In this document: positions 14,035 to 14,298 of the stretch, in pieces
Layout: each line of letters begins with the position of its first letter
How positions within the stretch are numbered: position 1 is the first letter of the stretch
Assembly: GCA_030049955.1 (NCBI GenBank)
Contig: JASIJX010000080.1
Span: 1 to 14,298 of the forward strand
Reading direction: 5' to 3'
Source of the DNA: Acidobacteriaceae bacterium
GTDB taxonomy: Bacteria; Acidobacteriota; Terriglobia; Terriglobales; Acidobacteriaceae
Length of the DNA: 14,298 nt
Notes under the pieces: generated by a model
What the model was told of the DNA's origin: nothing
The model's input: only the letters and a program-made list of their open reading frames with translations
The model's database searches: none
Program-made: the position numbers and the translations under genes

Positions 14035-14298
14035 CTATACTGATTCGGCCGTGGAGGCCGTTCTTTTTGCCAATGCCCGGGCCAATATCCGCTCGAGCAC
14101 TACGGCGACGCCGTCGTCGTCGTTTTTCGGCGCCTGCTTCCATCCGTTCAGCTTTGCCAGGGCACGCAGTTCGTTGGAAGCGTTGGCCATGACCACGGCC
14201 TGGCCGGCCCATTCGAGCATTCCCTGGTCGTTCCAGTTGTCTCCGATGGCCATTGTTTCGCTGCGGTCAATACCCAGCCGTTGTGCGAGCCGCTTGAG
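14035..14298 (-). CDS. HAD superfamily hydrolase, Cof type, C-terminal part
   Basis: Only the last 87 codons lie inside the window, and the start is beyond position 14298. The visible part reads LKRLAQRLGI at the edge, then MAIGDNWNDQGMLEWAG with the HAD motif IV Asp residues (GDNWND), then AVVMANASNELRALA, as in Cof-type phosphatases. These enzymes dephosphorylate sugar phosphates or flavin nucleotides, and the substrate here is unknown. The tail DDDGVAVVLERIL is typical of the family. The stop (TAG, 14035-14037) is 20 nt before the transglycosylase TTG. Confidence 0.9.
   Translation of the reverse strand, partial: LKRLAQRLGIDRSETMAIGDNWNDQGMLEWAGQAVVMANASNELRALAKLNGWKQAPKNDDDGVAVVLERILARALAKRTASTAESV

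Overview
The window reads as chromosomal DNA from a GC-rich bacterium, most likely an acidobacterium (class Terriglobia or close). That placement is an inference from the gene set: a HemQ-type chlorite dismutase-fold protein, a eukaryote/archaeon-like inositol-3-phosphate synthase, a lone GvpL/F protein, a DUF502 protein, a flippase-like membrane protein, and frequent TTG or GTG starts. No rRNA, tRNA, CRISPR array or intact mobile element was seen. Most of the window is ordinary housekeeping and cell-envelope content.

Layout. Positions 1-485 hold no gene I can support. On the minus strand follow nth (endonuclease III), a small secreted DUF1161 protein ending 7 nt before it, and hemQ. A DedA-family membrane gene diverges from hemQ across a spacer that carries an 18-bp dyad. 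On the plus strand come ino1, a cluster of three hairpins whose last member looks like an intrinsic terminator, an unidentified 170-residue membrane protein, and a Tat-exported sulfatase. After a 315-nt gap there is a two-gene unit: a 69-residue protein and a GlsB/YeaQ-type membrane protein. It faces a minus-strand GvpL/F gene across a bidirectional terminator. A 363-nt empty gap follows, then a minus-strand coiled-coil protein with a C-terminal membrane anchor, then plus-strand sodC (Cu,Zn superoxide dismutase) and a DUF502 membrane protein.

The right end is a minus-strand run: a HAD hydrolase (cut by the window edge), a secreted lytic transglycosylase, a flippase-like (LPG_synthase_TM) membrane protein, then a higBA toxin-antitoxin locus. 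higA is intact and its tail overlaps the DUF502 gene by 14 bp. higB is broken by two separate frame changes. A 31-bp imperfect palindrome overlapping a sigma70-like promoter lies just before higB and covers the stop codon of the flippase gene; it is probably the HigA autoregulatory operator.

The genes do not form one pathway. Recurring themes are envelope biology (transglycosylase, flippase-like protein, DedA, DUF502, GlsB, coiled-coil anchor) and oxidative or heme metabolism (HemQ, SodC, Nth). I see no clear new multi-gene system. The observations most worth following up are the decayed higB with its preserved operator, the solitary GvpL/F gene, and the dyad between hemQ and the DedA gene.
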